NCBI GenBank assembly: GCA_002794785.1
Contig: NBBA01000014.1
Location: forward strand, 1,116,001 to 1,180,000
DNA: 64,000 nucleotides
Origin: Coniferiporia sulphurascens
Lineage: Eukaryota; Basidiomycota; Agaricomycetes; Hymenochaetales; Hymenochaetaceae
Reading direction: 5' to 3'
Shown here in pieces: positions 51,566 to 62,857 of this stretch. Below the pieces are notes generated by a model, which searched no databases, was not told the DNA's origin, and saw only the letters and a program-made list of their open reading frames with translations. Position 1 is the stretch's first letter; the number at the start of each line of letters is the position of its first letter. The position numbers and the translations under genes were made by a program.

Positions 51566-51868
51566 TTCGAGCGTTGGTTTTTCGAGCGTTCCTAATGGGT
51601 TGACCAGGACTATCGCATTTCTCTACACGAAATTGCGGTTGAAATTGTAGGTAGTAGGCTGTATGATGGAAAGTTAGGTTGCGAGCCGCGGACAATCTTT
51701 TATACTTAATACTAGATGCGTGCGAATCTGGAAAAGATTGAAGCTTGCTGTACTGTATAACGCGTGAACTTACTGCTGGTGGAAGGTGTCAACTGATAAG
51801 AAAAACGCTAGGAATTACGTGATATCATCAGAGTCTAAAACGTGACGGACGTTGCCAGATATCTGATT

Positions 51869-51886
51869 GCTGCCGGCGCCGGCAGC
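51869..51886. repeat. 18-bp perfect palindrome
   Basis: GCTGCCGGCGCCGGCAGC within a short GC-rich island between units A and B, in an otherwise AT-richer stretch. Function unknown. Confidence 0.6.
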
Positions 51887-52841
51887 TCGCTTCCCGAGGC
51901 CCAAGCTCCAAGTGACCGAGTCTCAGGCTGCTGCAGTGCTGCCGCTGCTCAGTGCTGATATTCTCTTTGATACATCGGCTTCGTAGGATTACTGGAAATT
52001 CCCCGAGGAGATGCAGGATGCTTCTGAGGACCCGAGGGGATGTTTCATGTTGTAACCGAGGTCACGCAGGATGGATTACAAGTTCATTAGAAAGTTTACT
52101 AGTAGTGGAGGACCAGTGGGGGTAAACAAAGTCACTTGTCACGGATTATTACACAATCCATTTGTCATTGTTCGGAGACTCGACTCCGAGTCTCGCTTAT
52201 TCTTTCCCTTCCGATATCCCATCCCCAGGGTAAAGGGAACAGAATTCTCTCCTCGAAGATTCGGCACTGCTACAACTCTGGCGTCTTTAATCCTGGATGC
52301 AACACACTTCCAGCCTTGGACCTTGTCTAGTAATCACGAAGTCAAAACTATGATCTAACCGTGGGAATTATGTGGGCCCCGTACTGTCGATGTTTGGGTT
52401 TAATGTTACACTATTTGAGTTCGCAGGAAGGCCAGTTACGAAGCCTTAAGATCCAACCGAAGTCGGCGTTCTATTTGAAACTTCACAGCCGCACCAAGAG
52501 ACTGCTACGATCTTTCGATCTCGTGAGGATGATCATCTCTGTACTGGGTTAGCGACAACAACCGCCTCTGGAAGTGCTCCTTTCAGAACGCGTTTCGGAA
52601 CCCTCGCGAATGCTACCTTAAGAAAGCCCCTGATTTTTGGATAATTATATATGCAGAACTCTACGACGATTGAATCACCTTGCTTGAACGTTTAATCAAC
52701 GAACCAACGCCCCCCTAAAGACCAGGAGGAAAGCTACTTCAAGTCCAAGCATATCCCCCTCATCAAATACCCCTTTAGTCACACTCTCCTCAAGTGCTTG
52801 AAGACCGCCGTGCGCCAATTTAGCCAGACAAACTTCCTGGC

Positions 52842-54605
52842 ATGCAGGCTCAGACGTCACCTACGGACGTTGTACAGCAAGTGTGAACAACTTACTAACT
52901 CTTGTTCATGACAAACTTCCTCGCTGACCGGCTCCCTCGCCTCTTCCGCTCCCTTCGAAAAGGAAATTGTCGAACTGTTGCACGCTCCTAGGAGAATGCA
53001 AGTCCTTCCCTAAGCCATATGACTAGACTGACTAGACTACTGAACAAGTTCAATGCGTCCTAGCCATTCTATGCTACGAGTATCTCGTGACGCTCGGTGA
53101 TGAGGTCGAGTTCTTCTGGGGACGCAAATTCAATTCGATGACTTGTCTATATTTCGTCAACCGCTACATGCCCATGTTCGCCGCTGTGTTTGAAATCGTT
53201 GATAACTTCGGCACCTTTTCGCCGAACGTAAGTCATTCGTAATCTACCGCATCGCCTCTCCGCTAATCCTCAGTATACGATCATTCACAGGAGTAAGAAA
53301 TCTTGACGTTACTCTAATTTGAATTTGAGCTGACCATCACGAAGTTGCAGCAAGCTGTATATAGTCGATCAACTCTTTTCAGTGGTTATTCAAATCACTG
53401 TGGCTGGTAAGTTAGTGATATCTGCCATTTTTCTAGAACTTTTAGACATTGGGACATTTAATCACTAAACACGCAGTAATTATTGCCATTCGAACATATG
53501 CGTTGTACGAAAGGGGCAGAAGAATGCGAGTGTTCCTAGTAATCATACTTATCTGCGGGGTGGCGGTGGGATCAGTTCGTCCCACTTATTTTCTTTCGGA
53601 CATGTCAAAAGACGCGCATTGACCTTATCAGTGTGCTGTTACTGGGACATCGTCCACCTCCAACCCTGTGGTCATATTATCAGTCTCCGGGTGCCACACC
53701 GCCCAGGGAAAAGAAAAGTACAGAAAATCTTCTTGTATCTAATTCTTCATGCTGATAAATGTCAAACCAGGGAGATCCGTATGTTCTCATTTGTGACCGC
53801 CTTGCTACTCATATATCTATTCGTTCTAGGTCTATTAAGTGCTTGGGGCGCTGTTCTTATTTACGATACAGTCGTATTCTTATTAACGCTCTGGAAGGCT
53901 GTCGAAATTTGGAAGACAGGACCGGGTCGCCTCTTCCGCGTGCTCATGCGAGACGGTGAGTTGGTAAATACTCAGACTTTGCATGACATGCTAAAGAATG
54001 GTAAAGGGTCTACCTATTTCTTGTATGCACCACAGCACTTCTCCACTAGCAGCGTGAAACTGACGCTACCCAAGTGTTATGGTGATGGTGAACCTTCTGA
54101 ATATACTTGCCCTTATGGTCCGTTTACCCTTCGTCATCGAAGCTCATATTCCTGATGTTCTTCGATATCTGTAGCTGGCACCGGTATGTGATATTTATGA
54201 CAACCAGATCCCACCAACTTATCCCAAACTAGCCACTTTTGAAGAGTGTCTGCACGTCTTTTACAAGTGTGTACGTAATCACTTTTGAATATTTTCTTCG
54301 AAGTAATGCTCACTACCCAATTCTCTTTCAACGAGCTCAGTCTATCCTCCATTATGGTCTCTCGCCACCTAGTGAATATCCAAAATCAGAGGCTGCCGAA
54401 TACTTCCATTCCGGAGGAGGACCGGACCACCTCTATAATTTTCAACACTTTTCGTTTTTCACCAACCACATTGGAAACGGAATCGGGGGCACTGTCGAGT
54501 ATGCCAGACTTCGGACCCAGGGCCGACCGCTCTCGCTCCTTGACCTGTACTGATACGATTTGGAGGGTGGAGAACAATGCCAGAGAAGACACTGGTGCGC
54601 TATGA
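52842..54605 (+). CDS. DUF6533-type multi-pass membrane protein (unit 1, B copy)
   Basis: The best-preserved copy so far. First exon MQAQTSPTDVVQQ; second AILCYEYLVTLGDEVEFFWGRK then CLYFVNRYMPMFAAVFEIVDNFG (DUF6533 N-terminal signature: YExLxTLxDEVxFFW); LYIVDQLFSVVIQITVA; VIIAIRTYALYERGRRMRVFLVIILICGVAVGS; a soluble Ser/Thr loop with SGCHTAQGKEKY; AWGAVLIYDTVVFLLTLWKAVEIWKTGPGRLFRVLMRDG; NLLNILALMVRLPFVIEAHIPDVL; and a last exon with SIMVSRHLVNIQNQ. Introns with GT/AG signals separate them. About seven membrane segments are expected, GPCR-like in topology; biochemical role unknown. One exon between the first and second could not be phased, and the end (54605) is a guess. Confidence 0.6.
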
Positions 54606-55032
54606 CTATCCTCGTTTTCTCAACCACGTAATGAAATGCAGAACATCAGGCAACGAAATGGGCGAAATTCAACGAGAGTTGAGAGGGTGATTTCTCGAGA
54701 GTTCCTAATGGACTTTACCAGACGGCCAAGCGTCGGACTGACAGGTTCCTCTAGTGATAACTGCAAGGTTGTACGTATGCAAAGTTTAGTCAAAATCCGC
54801 GGATAATTCATCATGTTAAATGTACATGTATGTGACTCGGTAGTATGCGGAATTGGTGAAGGCCGCAAGTGCACTGAACTGTGGTAGTGTACAAGAATCC
54901 CCCGAGAAAATTCGGGCTGGGACGATAGGGAGGGCCACACAAAATTTCCTACTCATGTACAGGACATGGACGTCTGGATTTGAGAGTCTCAGTGACGCAT
55001 GGGGACTCGACCGTATTCGGGGTTGAAGACGT

Positions 55033-55740
55033 TCACATGCTGACGTTTACTATCGTATGACCCCTATTACGAAGGGACCCCTACTCACAAAATCGCTATC
55101 CCAGGTTTATACACAACCAAATTACTGCTGAAATTTTTCATATGAGTGCTAAGTGAACTATAAAAAATGGGTATGATAGCATCGCAGCAAAGTATTGCGT
55201 TGTCGTGAAGCCACGGTCAAAATACTTGTTTTGCAATCTTGAAGAGCCTTTGGAAGGCTGCCGGCTTGCACGACAAGTAATTTTATCAGCGATTTTTTTG
55301 CAGGGTCATACATACTACATGCTAGGGTGTACTACTCCACTACTCCGGGTGGAATAAAATATTGTGGTGTACCGGGAGAGAGCATGATGTTCGAAAGGTG
55401 ACAAACGGTGACAGAATGCATCCGGCATTGCACCTTTTTTCGATCTCAGATAACAAATTCCTTGTAGTAAACACTACTTTATGTAACCGCCAAGCTGTCG
55501 GAGTATCAAAATATGCGTGACAGTCCGTGACAGCCATTTTGCATGAGGGGGACACCATTATTCTAAAGGTTCCAGCTTACAAAGTGGTACTTAAAAACCT
55601 GGAGTAGATATAGAATATATGTAGCTGTTTCCATACCAGATCCGGGGATCAATTACTGAGTTTTGAGTGCTATGGAAGCAAAATACAAAAGTTTTGTAAT
55701 AGGGGTCATATGATAGTACTATCGGAGTCATAACATGTGA
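55033..55740. mobile_element. Possible MITE-like inverted-repeat element (~0.7 kb)
   Basis: 22-bp inverted repeats with one mismatch (core TATGACCCCTATTAC at 55056-55070 and its complement at 55696-55710) face each other. Outward, both ends also show TCACATG (55033-55039; complement at 55734-55740). There is no coding capacity inside. I see no clear target duplication, so the ends are uncertain. Confidence 0.45.
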
Positions 55741-56229
55741 CGGAGTTTACCGAGTATACCGATTTAGAAGCGACTTTTCTGGAAGTACTTACAGTACAAT
55801 GTACATGCTTTGCTATGATCTGCGAAGCAGCCTTGGACTCTTATCAACGACTTCGGAAATTGGATCTGAAACGCCTTTCCATAGCAGATCTGCCCTTAAA
55901 TCCGTGCTTGATGCACTGATGTATGCACCGTGACGACGCAGATCGGGGCGAACAGTAAAATAGCGGAATCACGTTCCTAACTCAATGATCTCGAGCCAGT
56001 TACGACTGGTAGAAAATCGGTTACACAGCGCATATTTCTGATCCTACGGAAAGCGCGAAAGGCAGGACGTTCCTTGCGCCTTGAGGAGGCCCAGAACAAG
56101 CACTCGAGAAAATGATTATGGGCTCTCCGGAGAAAGATGGATTGCTACTAGACGGCGCCAAAGCAGAAGTGGGAGAATAAGATGCCGTCAGTGAGATAGA
56201 TGCGTTCCCGAAGTTCGTTGCGGTCATCG

Positions 56230-56999
56230 TCGTGGGCCTTAACCTGCACCATCATTGGTATCACAGTTGGACGGATATGATCTACAGGTATACGCTCTAC
56301 GAACAGCGCCGGATACGTTACCGCCGATTGCCCCGTCGATCCAAAACCAAACCGTCTGTGCTATTATGCTGTTCCGTTTGTTACGACTTGCAAGCTGAGT
56401 TTGGGCGCTACTAGTGTGAACAGATCCTGACGCGCTGAAAGGTCTTTTGTAATTGGCAGGCTTTCCTCTTGGCCGTGGGCGCGTGCTTCGCGAACCTCGA
56501 CGGCAAACCGTGTAAGCGTTCTTCGCGCTTTATCTCCCTCTGTCATTTCTCACAATTCCCTGAATACAGAGGACTTCGCGGACTGCTTTCCGGGCTCGCA
56601 AAACACCGCTGCGACATGCCTACCCTCCGGAGTCCGGTGTGGAGGACTATTCCTTCTTCAAGGGAAATTGTCCCAATTCGTACGCTTACGCGTTTGATGA
56701 GAGCAGCAGATCAGCACTCTAGTAGACCTGCGAGTCGAGTCTAAATGCAGACTATACGCTCATGTTCTACTCGTGAATGCTTTCCTGAAGTTGTTCTATT
56801 CTTTTCAAAATACCCTACGAGTCTCACATTCCAATGGGTACCCTTAGCTCTTCTGCATAATGTGATTTTATTTGATACTGTCTGTCTGGTGCATGTGTGT
56901 TTTGAGACAAAAATTATGCAACACACCTCCGACACCGCCCTCTGGACCTGCGCCGCCAGCCAGTCCGCCGACTACACCCTCACTTTCTGCCCGTAAGGT
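56230..56999 (+). pseudogene. Thaumatin-like pseudogene 3, with a second separated C terminus
   Basis: Recognisable pieces: TADCPVDPKPN (56319), VGACFANLDGKP (56470), FADCFPGSQNTAATCLPSGV (56570) and FFKGNCPNSYAYAFDESS (56654), followed by a stop. About 200 bp later, at 56932-56999, a second and better preserved C terminus DTALWTCAASQSADYTLTFCP appears. The 5' half with signal peptide is missing and frames shift. It precedes the unit 2 membrane-protein copies as thaumatin-like gene 2 precedes unit 1. Confidence 0.75.
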
Positions 57000-57435
57000 C
57001 CAGAATGCCTTGCCTTCTAACTTCGTAAGCGGCTATGCAGAGTACCTTCTACCAACGGGCGTCTGCAACAGTGCGAATTGCTTACATAGCTCGTCGTGTT
57101 CTTGTATTTATTACTGTGTGAAATTGTGAATCATGTTGTTTTTGAAGTGGAAACTTACCAAGTGTGCGGAATGATATCTTCCGGAAATATTAATGTTTAT
57201 TTCTCCATCGGGGGTCAAGGCACAATGATGAGCAGCGCTGAAGTGGCTGTTGAAAGCGGAGTTTTAAATCGAACTTGTTCCCGTAACTTATCAATTGTGA
57301 TCTTTATTACGTAAGTGAGTTGGTATCTTTTTGGTTGGAATTGACCGCAGTTCAGCCAACACTTCAGCTTGAACATCCCCGCCTCTGTTAAAGGCCGTGT
57401 CTAGCTGCTGTACCAGTAATGCATGCTTTTCGATT

Positions 57436-58660
57436 TGTAGACCGTAAAAAGATCGTTTCTACATGATCCATAATTTGCTCAAAGTTCTGGATACTACCAC
57501 TGGCTGCGGCGCTGGCAGTTCTCCGACCCGCTCTAACTCCGATGTACTTTGCGACACTGGGCCACTAAATGCTGACAGCGCGGTGAAAAATTCTGTCCGT
57601 ACATGTGTATCGTATGGACGCGGCTGGGGGGTGAGTACGATCATTGCATCATTCCTATTTTTCTGCGTATTGGCGATAGAATCAATTCGTACCAACTTTC
57701 TTCCATTAGACCTGTCGAAAGACTCATGATGACCCTGACACTAGCAGCTGTCCGTTACTGGTGAACCGTCTAACTCTGTCCTGAGAATTGTACCAACAAT
57801 CTCTGGATGCCACACTCCTCTGGAAAAGGAAGAGTACAGCTTGTTTTCTTCTAGCGTCTATTTCTGCACGCTGACGAAAATCAAACCGGAAAGATCCGTA
57901 CTATGTTCCAAAGTGCCTTTTTACCCCCATTATGCCTATCCTTTTCAGATTTAGCAAGCGCTTGAACATCTCTTCCTATGTGCGATATGGTCATATTCTC
58001 CTTGACGCTCTGGAAAGCTATCGAAATCTGGAAACGAGATGGAGTTGGTTCTTCCGTGTGCTTGTTCAAGACGATAAGCCAAAGACCGTTACCACACTCC
58101 GGGTACTAACTCTCCACTGACAAGTGGCAAAGGATCTAATTTTCTCTGCCAGCGGCTGATTGAATTGATGCCGCCCAAATGTTATGGCGATGGGGAATTT
58201 TTCAAACATACTCGCCTTTCTGGACTGCTTACCCTTCATCAACAAGTTACATTCCTGATGTACTATTATATATGTAGCCGGCAACGCCGGTACATGGTAT
58301 CAATGACAACTACCGGCAGATGACATCACGTCATCCCGAAAAAGCCATTCTAAAGGATGCCTATACATCTTGTACGTACTCCGAGTCGCTTTTTATTCCT
58401 TTCTTTAAGCTAAAGGATCGTGTTTAACGATGGTTAGGCTATTCGTCATGTTCGTCTCTCGTCCCATGGTGAATATACAAAATCCGGGATCGTTTGATAA
58501 TTTGCGTCAGCAGAGGAACAGATGGCCAGTATGATTACCGACACTTTTCTGTTTAATTTTAACCGTGTTGGGGAGTTGGCGGATCTGTTGAGTGTGCCAG
58601 AATTCAATCTTGGAATCAACCGGTCTCGTTCCACTACTCGGACCTAGGCACCAAAGTTTA
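57436..58660 (+). pseudogene. DUF6533-type membrane protein fragment (unit 2, A copy)
   Basis: Same layout as the unit 1 A copy: starts after GATCGTTTCTACATGATCCATAATTTGC-like sequence, then VRTCVSYGRGWG.STIIASFLFFCVLAIES, then YDMVIFSLTLWKAIEIWKRD with a frameshift after it, and later MVNIQNPGSFDNLRQQR. N-terminal DUF6533 exon absent. Multiple frame changes mark it as dead. Confidence 0.6.
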
Positions 58661-58860
58661 GACCGACACGGATTGGGGAATAGAAGGCAGTGCCGGAGAA
58701 AGTCTTGGTGCGTCGCAATTACACGCTTTTTCGCCCTGAGGACGGGGTAAGCTACTTCAAGACTAATCGTCTCCTCTTCATCTCACTCTCCTTTACTTAC
58801 CATCTCCCTTAAGCACTTGCCAGTGAATACCGCCGTGCGCATATTCAGCCAGCTCCTGGA

Positions 58861-60505
58861 ATGCAGACTCAGACGTCATTTGCGGACGTTGTACAGCAAG
58901 TGTGAACAACTCACTAACTCTTGTTCATAACAAAGACCCCTGCTGACCAGCTCCCTCACCTCTTCCGCTCCCTCCAAAAAGGCGATTGTCGAACTACTGC
59001 ACGCTTATAGGAATTTGCAAGTCCTTCACTTATCCATTCGACTATACTTGCTGAACCAGTTTTTGCGTCCTTAGCCATTCTTTGCTACGAATATCTCATA
59101 ACACTCAATGATGAAATCAAGTTCTTCTGGGGACGCAAAGTTAGCTTGGTGACCTGTCTGTATTTCGTCGCTCGTTATATGTCTATGGCCTCCGTCGTGT
59201 TTGAGATGTTAGCTGACTCCGGCGCCTTGTCGCTGAACGTAAGTCGTCCGTACTCTACCACCCCGTTTTCTTTGCTGACCCCGCAGTGAACAGAGGTGAG
59301 TAGTCCTGACACTACCATATTCTCTCTTTTGGGCTGACCATCACGAAGTTGCAATAAGTTGCACATCATGAATCAAATCCGTATAGTGGTCGTCCAAGTC
59401 AGTGTGTGCGGTAAGCTGATGATGTTTGCTATTTCTCTGGAAATTCGAGACTCTAGACCACTTAACTATCAAACGCGCAGTGATTCTGGCTATCCGTATA
59501 TATGCACTGTATGGACGGGACAGAAGAATTTGCATCCTCCTGGTGATCATTTTTATCTGCGAGTTTGCAGTGGCATCAGTTCGTATTACTTCTTTTTCAT
59601 ATCTGCCAAAAGATTCATAATGATCTTAATAGTGGTCCGTTTCTGGGAAATCGGCTTTCAAATCCATAACATCAATCCCCGGATGCTATACTGCTCTGGA
59701 AAAGGAAGAGTACGGCTACTTTTTGTCTGCCATCTAATCCTGCACGCTGACGAATATCCAGGGAGATCCGTATGTCATCGTTTTTGACTGCCTTGCTACT
59801 ACTATAGTTTGTTACAGGTCTATCAAGCGTCTGGGGCGCTATTCTTTTATACGACATAATCGTATTCTCATTGACGCTCTGGAAAGCTGTTGAAGTTTGG
59901 AAGACAGGACCGAGTCGCCTATTCCGAGTGCTTGTGCGAGACGGTGAGTTAATAAACTCTCAGACTTCGCGTGACATTCCTGAACAGCGATGAAGGGTCT
60001 ACCTATTTCTTGTATGCCTATACCTCACCTCTCTGCTAGCGGCGTGAAACTGATTCTACCCAAGTGTTATGGTGATGGTGAACCTTCTGAATATACTCAT
60101 CCTTCTGGTCTGTTTACCCTTCGTCATCGAAGCTCATACTCCTGATGTTCTTCAATATCTGCAGCTAGCACCGGTATGTGATATTTATGACAACCAGACT
60201 CCATCACCTTATCCCAAACTAGCCTATTTTGAAGGACGTCTGCACATCCTTTACGAGTGTGTACGTAATGTCCTTTTATTCTTCTCTCAGAAGTGGTGCT
60301 CACTGCCCAATGCTTGTCCAACGAGTTCAGGCTATCCGTTATTATGGTCTCCCGCCTCATGGTGAATATCAAAGATCTGAATTTGGTTAATACCCTCATT
60401 CCAGAGGAGGGCCAGCCAAACACTTGGGTTTTCAACACTTTTCGTGTTTCACCAACCACATTGGAGACGGATTCGGGAGCACTGTCGAGTATGCCAGACT
60501 TCTGA
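58861..60505 (+). CDS. DUF6533-type multi-pass membrane protein (unit 2, B copy)
   Basis: Exons: MQTQTSFADVVQQ; AILCYEYLITLNDEIKFFWGRK and CLYFVARYMSMASVVFEML; KLHIMNQIRIVVVQVSVC; VILAIRIYALYGRDRRICILLVIIFICEFAVAS; a loop with SIPGCYTALEKEEY; GLSSVWGAILLYDIIVFSLTLWKAVEVWKTGPSRLFRVLVRDG; VMVMVNLLNILILLVCLPFVIEAHTPDVL; VIMVSRLMVNIKDL, ending at a TGA after SSMPDF. Same order and intron positions as the unit 1 B copy, so the model supports itself by comparison. It seems mostly intact, but stop positions and the unphased second exon leave doubt whether it is expressed. Role unknown; seven-segment integral membrane family of basidiomycetes. Confidence 0.6.
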
Positions 60506-61087
60506 CCCAGGGTCGACCGCTCTCGCTCCCAAACTTGGACTGACGCGACTTGGAGGGTGGAGAACAATGCCAGAGAAGACACGGGTGCGTCATCATTATC
60601 CCCGTTTTCTAAGCTACGATATGAAACGCAGAACATCAGGTAACGATCTGAGAGATATTTAACGGGAATTGGGAAAATGATCCTCTGAGGTCAAGGCCGG
60701 AGTACGCTGAACTGCGGAATGTACATGGTCCCGCTGAGAAAATGTTAGAATAAGAGATGCATCACGTGCGATCTCTGACTTCGTGATACTATACAGTTCC
60801 TAGTAGTTAAATTTTGACTGTTGCATAGTTAGTTCTGGGTCGGAATACCAATCAATTTTTCGGCGACAAAACGTACATTTCAACGGAAAACTCGGGCTGA
60901 GACTCGGAAGAAGGAGAAGGGCATGAAAGCTCAATAGCAGTGTTGTGCGAGCCTGTCCAGCGGCAGTTCGCGGATTCCCTGTATCAGAGTAACTATGACT
61001 CTGTAAGAAATGACGGAAGGAGAATAGACGCAAAGAGCGCCTAAGCTCGATGGAAAATATGCAAGATACCAGTCGGATATAAAACTA

Positions 61088-61490
61088 CAGTCGAACTTCC
61101 CATACGGTATAGCGGTGGAAGGGTAAGGGTCATCTCTATTACATAATTGAGAAAAAGTTTATAAAATAGGACTGATATCCAAGTATGGATGAGTACCCCT
61201 ATTATATCAGGTACTTAGATAAAGTTGAGTAGATTACGACAAACATTCTATTTGAACCGTTGGAAGATGCTTGTAACTAATCCACATCAGGCAAATGTGT
61301 ATGCAAAATGCAATTAGCCGTCGGCTAATTGACCTCAGACAATGCATATCCCGTGTAAACACCCCATTTTGGCTATGCGTTATCTTATAGGCATTTGCTA
61401 TCGACCGATTTCAAGTTGGTGGAAACTCAAGCCCATACATTAAAGGAGGTTATGCATTAAGACAGGTATATCATAAGGGAAGTTCGACTG
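61088..61490. mobile_element. Tc1/mariner-type MITE, 403 bp, TA target duplication
   Basis: Terminal inverted repeats starting CAGTCGAACTTCCC at 61088 and its complement ending at 61490, with about 24 bp matching at three mismatches. The element is flanked by TA on both sides (61086-61087 and 61491-61492). No coding sequence inside. Size, TIR start CAGT and TA duplication fit a non-autonomous Tc1/mariner (pogo/Fot-like) element. It lies between unit 2 and unit 3 of the membrane-protein array. Confidence 0.8.
61311..61331. repeat. 21-nt near-perfect palindrome inside the MITE
   Basis: CAATTAGCCG, one T, then CGGCTAATTG: a 10-bp stem with a 1-nt centre in the middle of the MITE. Confidence 0.7.
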
Positions 61491-61639
61491 TAAGCACAGT
61501 GTAGCCGACACCTCAACGTTCCCCTCTTACACTGACTTGAATGATGTAAGATCATTAGGCTAAAAATATCGGGAATCAAGCGCAGTGCAGCCGACACCTC
61601 AACACCCTCCTCATGTACCAATGATGCAAGCTCGTTGAT

Positions 61640-62740
61640 TGTATAGACTGTGAAGATCGTTTCTGTCTGACCCATAATTTTCTTAAAATCCTGGATACGC
61701 CACTAGCTGGCCCTGTTCCAACTTCGATATACTGTACTATTGAGTCAGATTTCCGACTTTTTGCGATACTGGGTCACCAAAAGCTGAATGCACATTGATT
61801 CTGTATACATCCTAGAAACGCGGCAGGACTGCAGGTATGATCATTGCATTTCTATTTTTCTGCGATTGGTGGTGAAATCAGTTACAAGTCGTGGTAACTC
61901 TCTTCTATCAGAACCTGTCAAGGCACTCATGATCATCCCGACGGTGGTTTGTTACCGGGAGATCGTCTGATCCGACTCTAAAATTGTACCAACAGTCTCC
62001 GGACGTAACTCTGTTCTGTAAAGGAAGGGTATAGCTAACTTCTTCCAGCACCTACTTCTGCGCGCTGACGAATAGTATCAAACCGGGGATATCCGTGAGT
62101 TCCCGCCGCAAGGGTCTTATTACCTTATACATCCACTCTTTACAGATATAAAGGGTGCTTGGACGTCTTCTTATTTACGATACGATCATATCCCACTTGA
62201 CGCTCTGGAAAGCTATCGAAATCTGGAAGATAGGATCCAGTCGGTTCTTCCACGTCACGGTGCTCATTCGAGATGGTGGAGCCCTTCATCGCTGATGGCA
62301 TGATGTACTTATACACCGAATGGCACCAATAGTGGTACATATGACGACCAGACATAATCGCCTCATCCCAATTTAGCCATTCCTAAAAGGATGCCTAAGA
62401 ATCTTGTACGAGTGTGTATATATTCATTTTTAATCCTAATTTAAAGCAATGCTCACGTTGAACGACTATCTGTTATATTCGTCTCTTGCCTTATGGTGAA
62501 TATACAAAACCCAAAATTTTTTGATATCTTTGCGTCGGAAAAACAGGTCACCGGTAAGGTCATCAACACTTTCTATTTGGTATCAACTGTGTTGTGAACG
62601 GAGTTGACAAATCTGTTGAGTATGCCAGACTTAGAACTTTAAGTTGACCAATCTCGCCCCCTGACGACACGGCTTGGGAGTAGATATTAATACCAGGGAA
62701 GATTTTCGTGTGTCGTAATTATACCCCCTTTCACTTTATA
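61640..62740 (+). pseudogene. DUF6533-type membrane protein fragment (unit 3, A copy)
   Basis: Same start signature as the other A copies (GATCGTTTCTGTCTGACCCATAATTTTC-like at 61654). Later YDTIISHLTLWKAIEIWKIGSSRFF (62178-62250) and a tail with MVNIQNPKFF (62495). Heavily decayed with several stops; N terminus absent. Confidence 0.6.
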
Positions 62741-62857
62741 AAGCAGGAGTTAAGCTACTTAAGTCCAATCGTTTCCCCTTCATCCCATGCCCTTTCAGTT
62801 ACCGTCCTCTCTCAAGTGCATGAAGACCGTTGTACGCCAATTTAACTAGCTTTTGAC

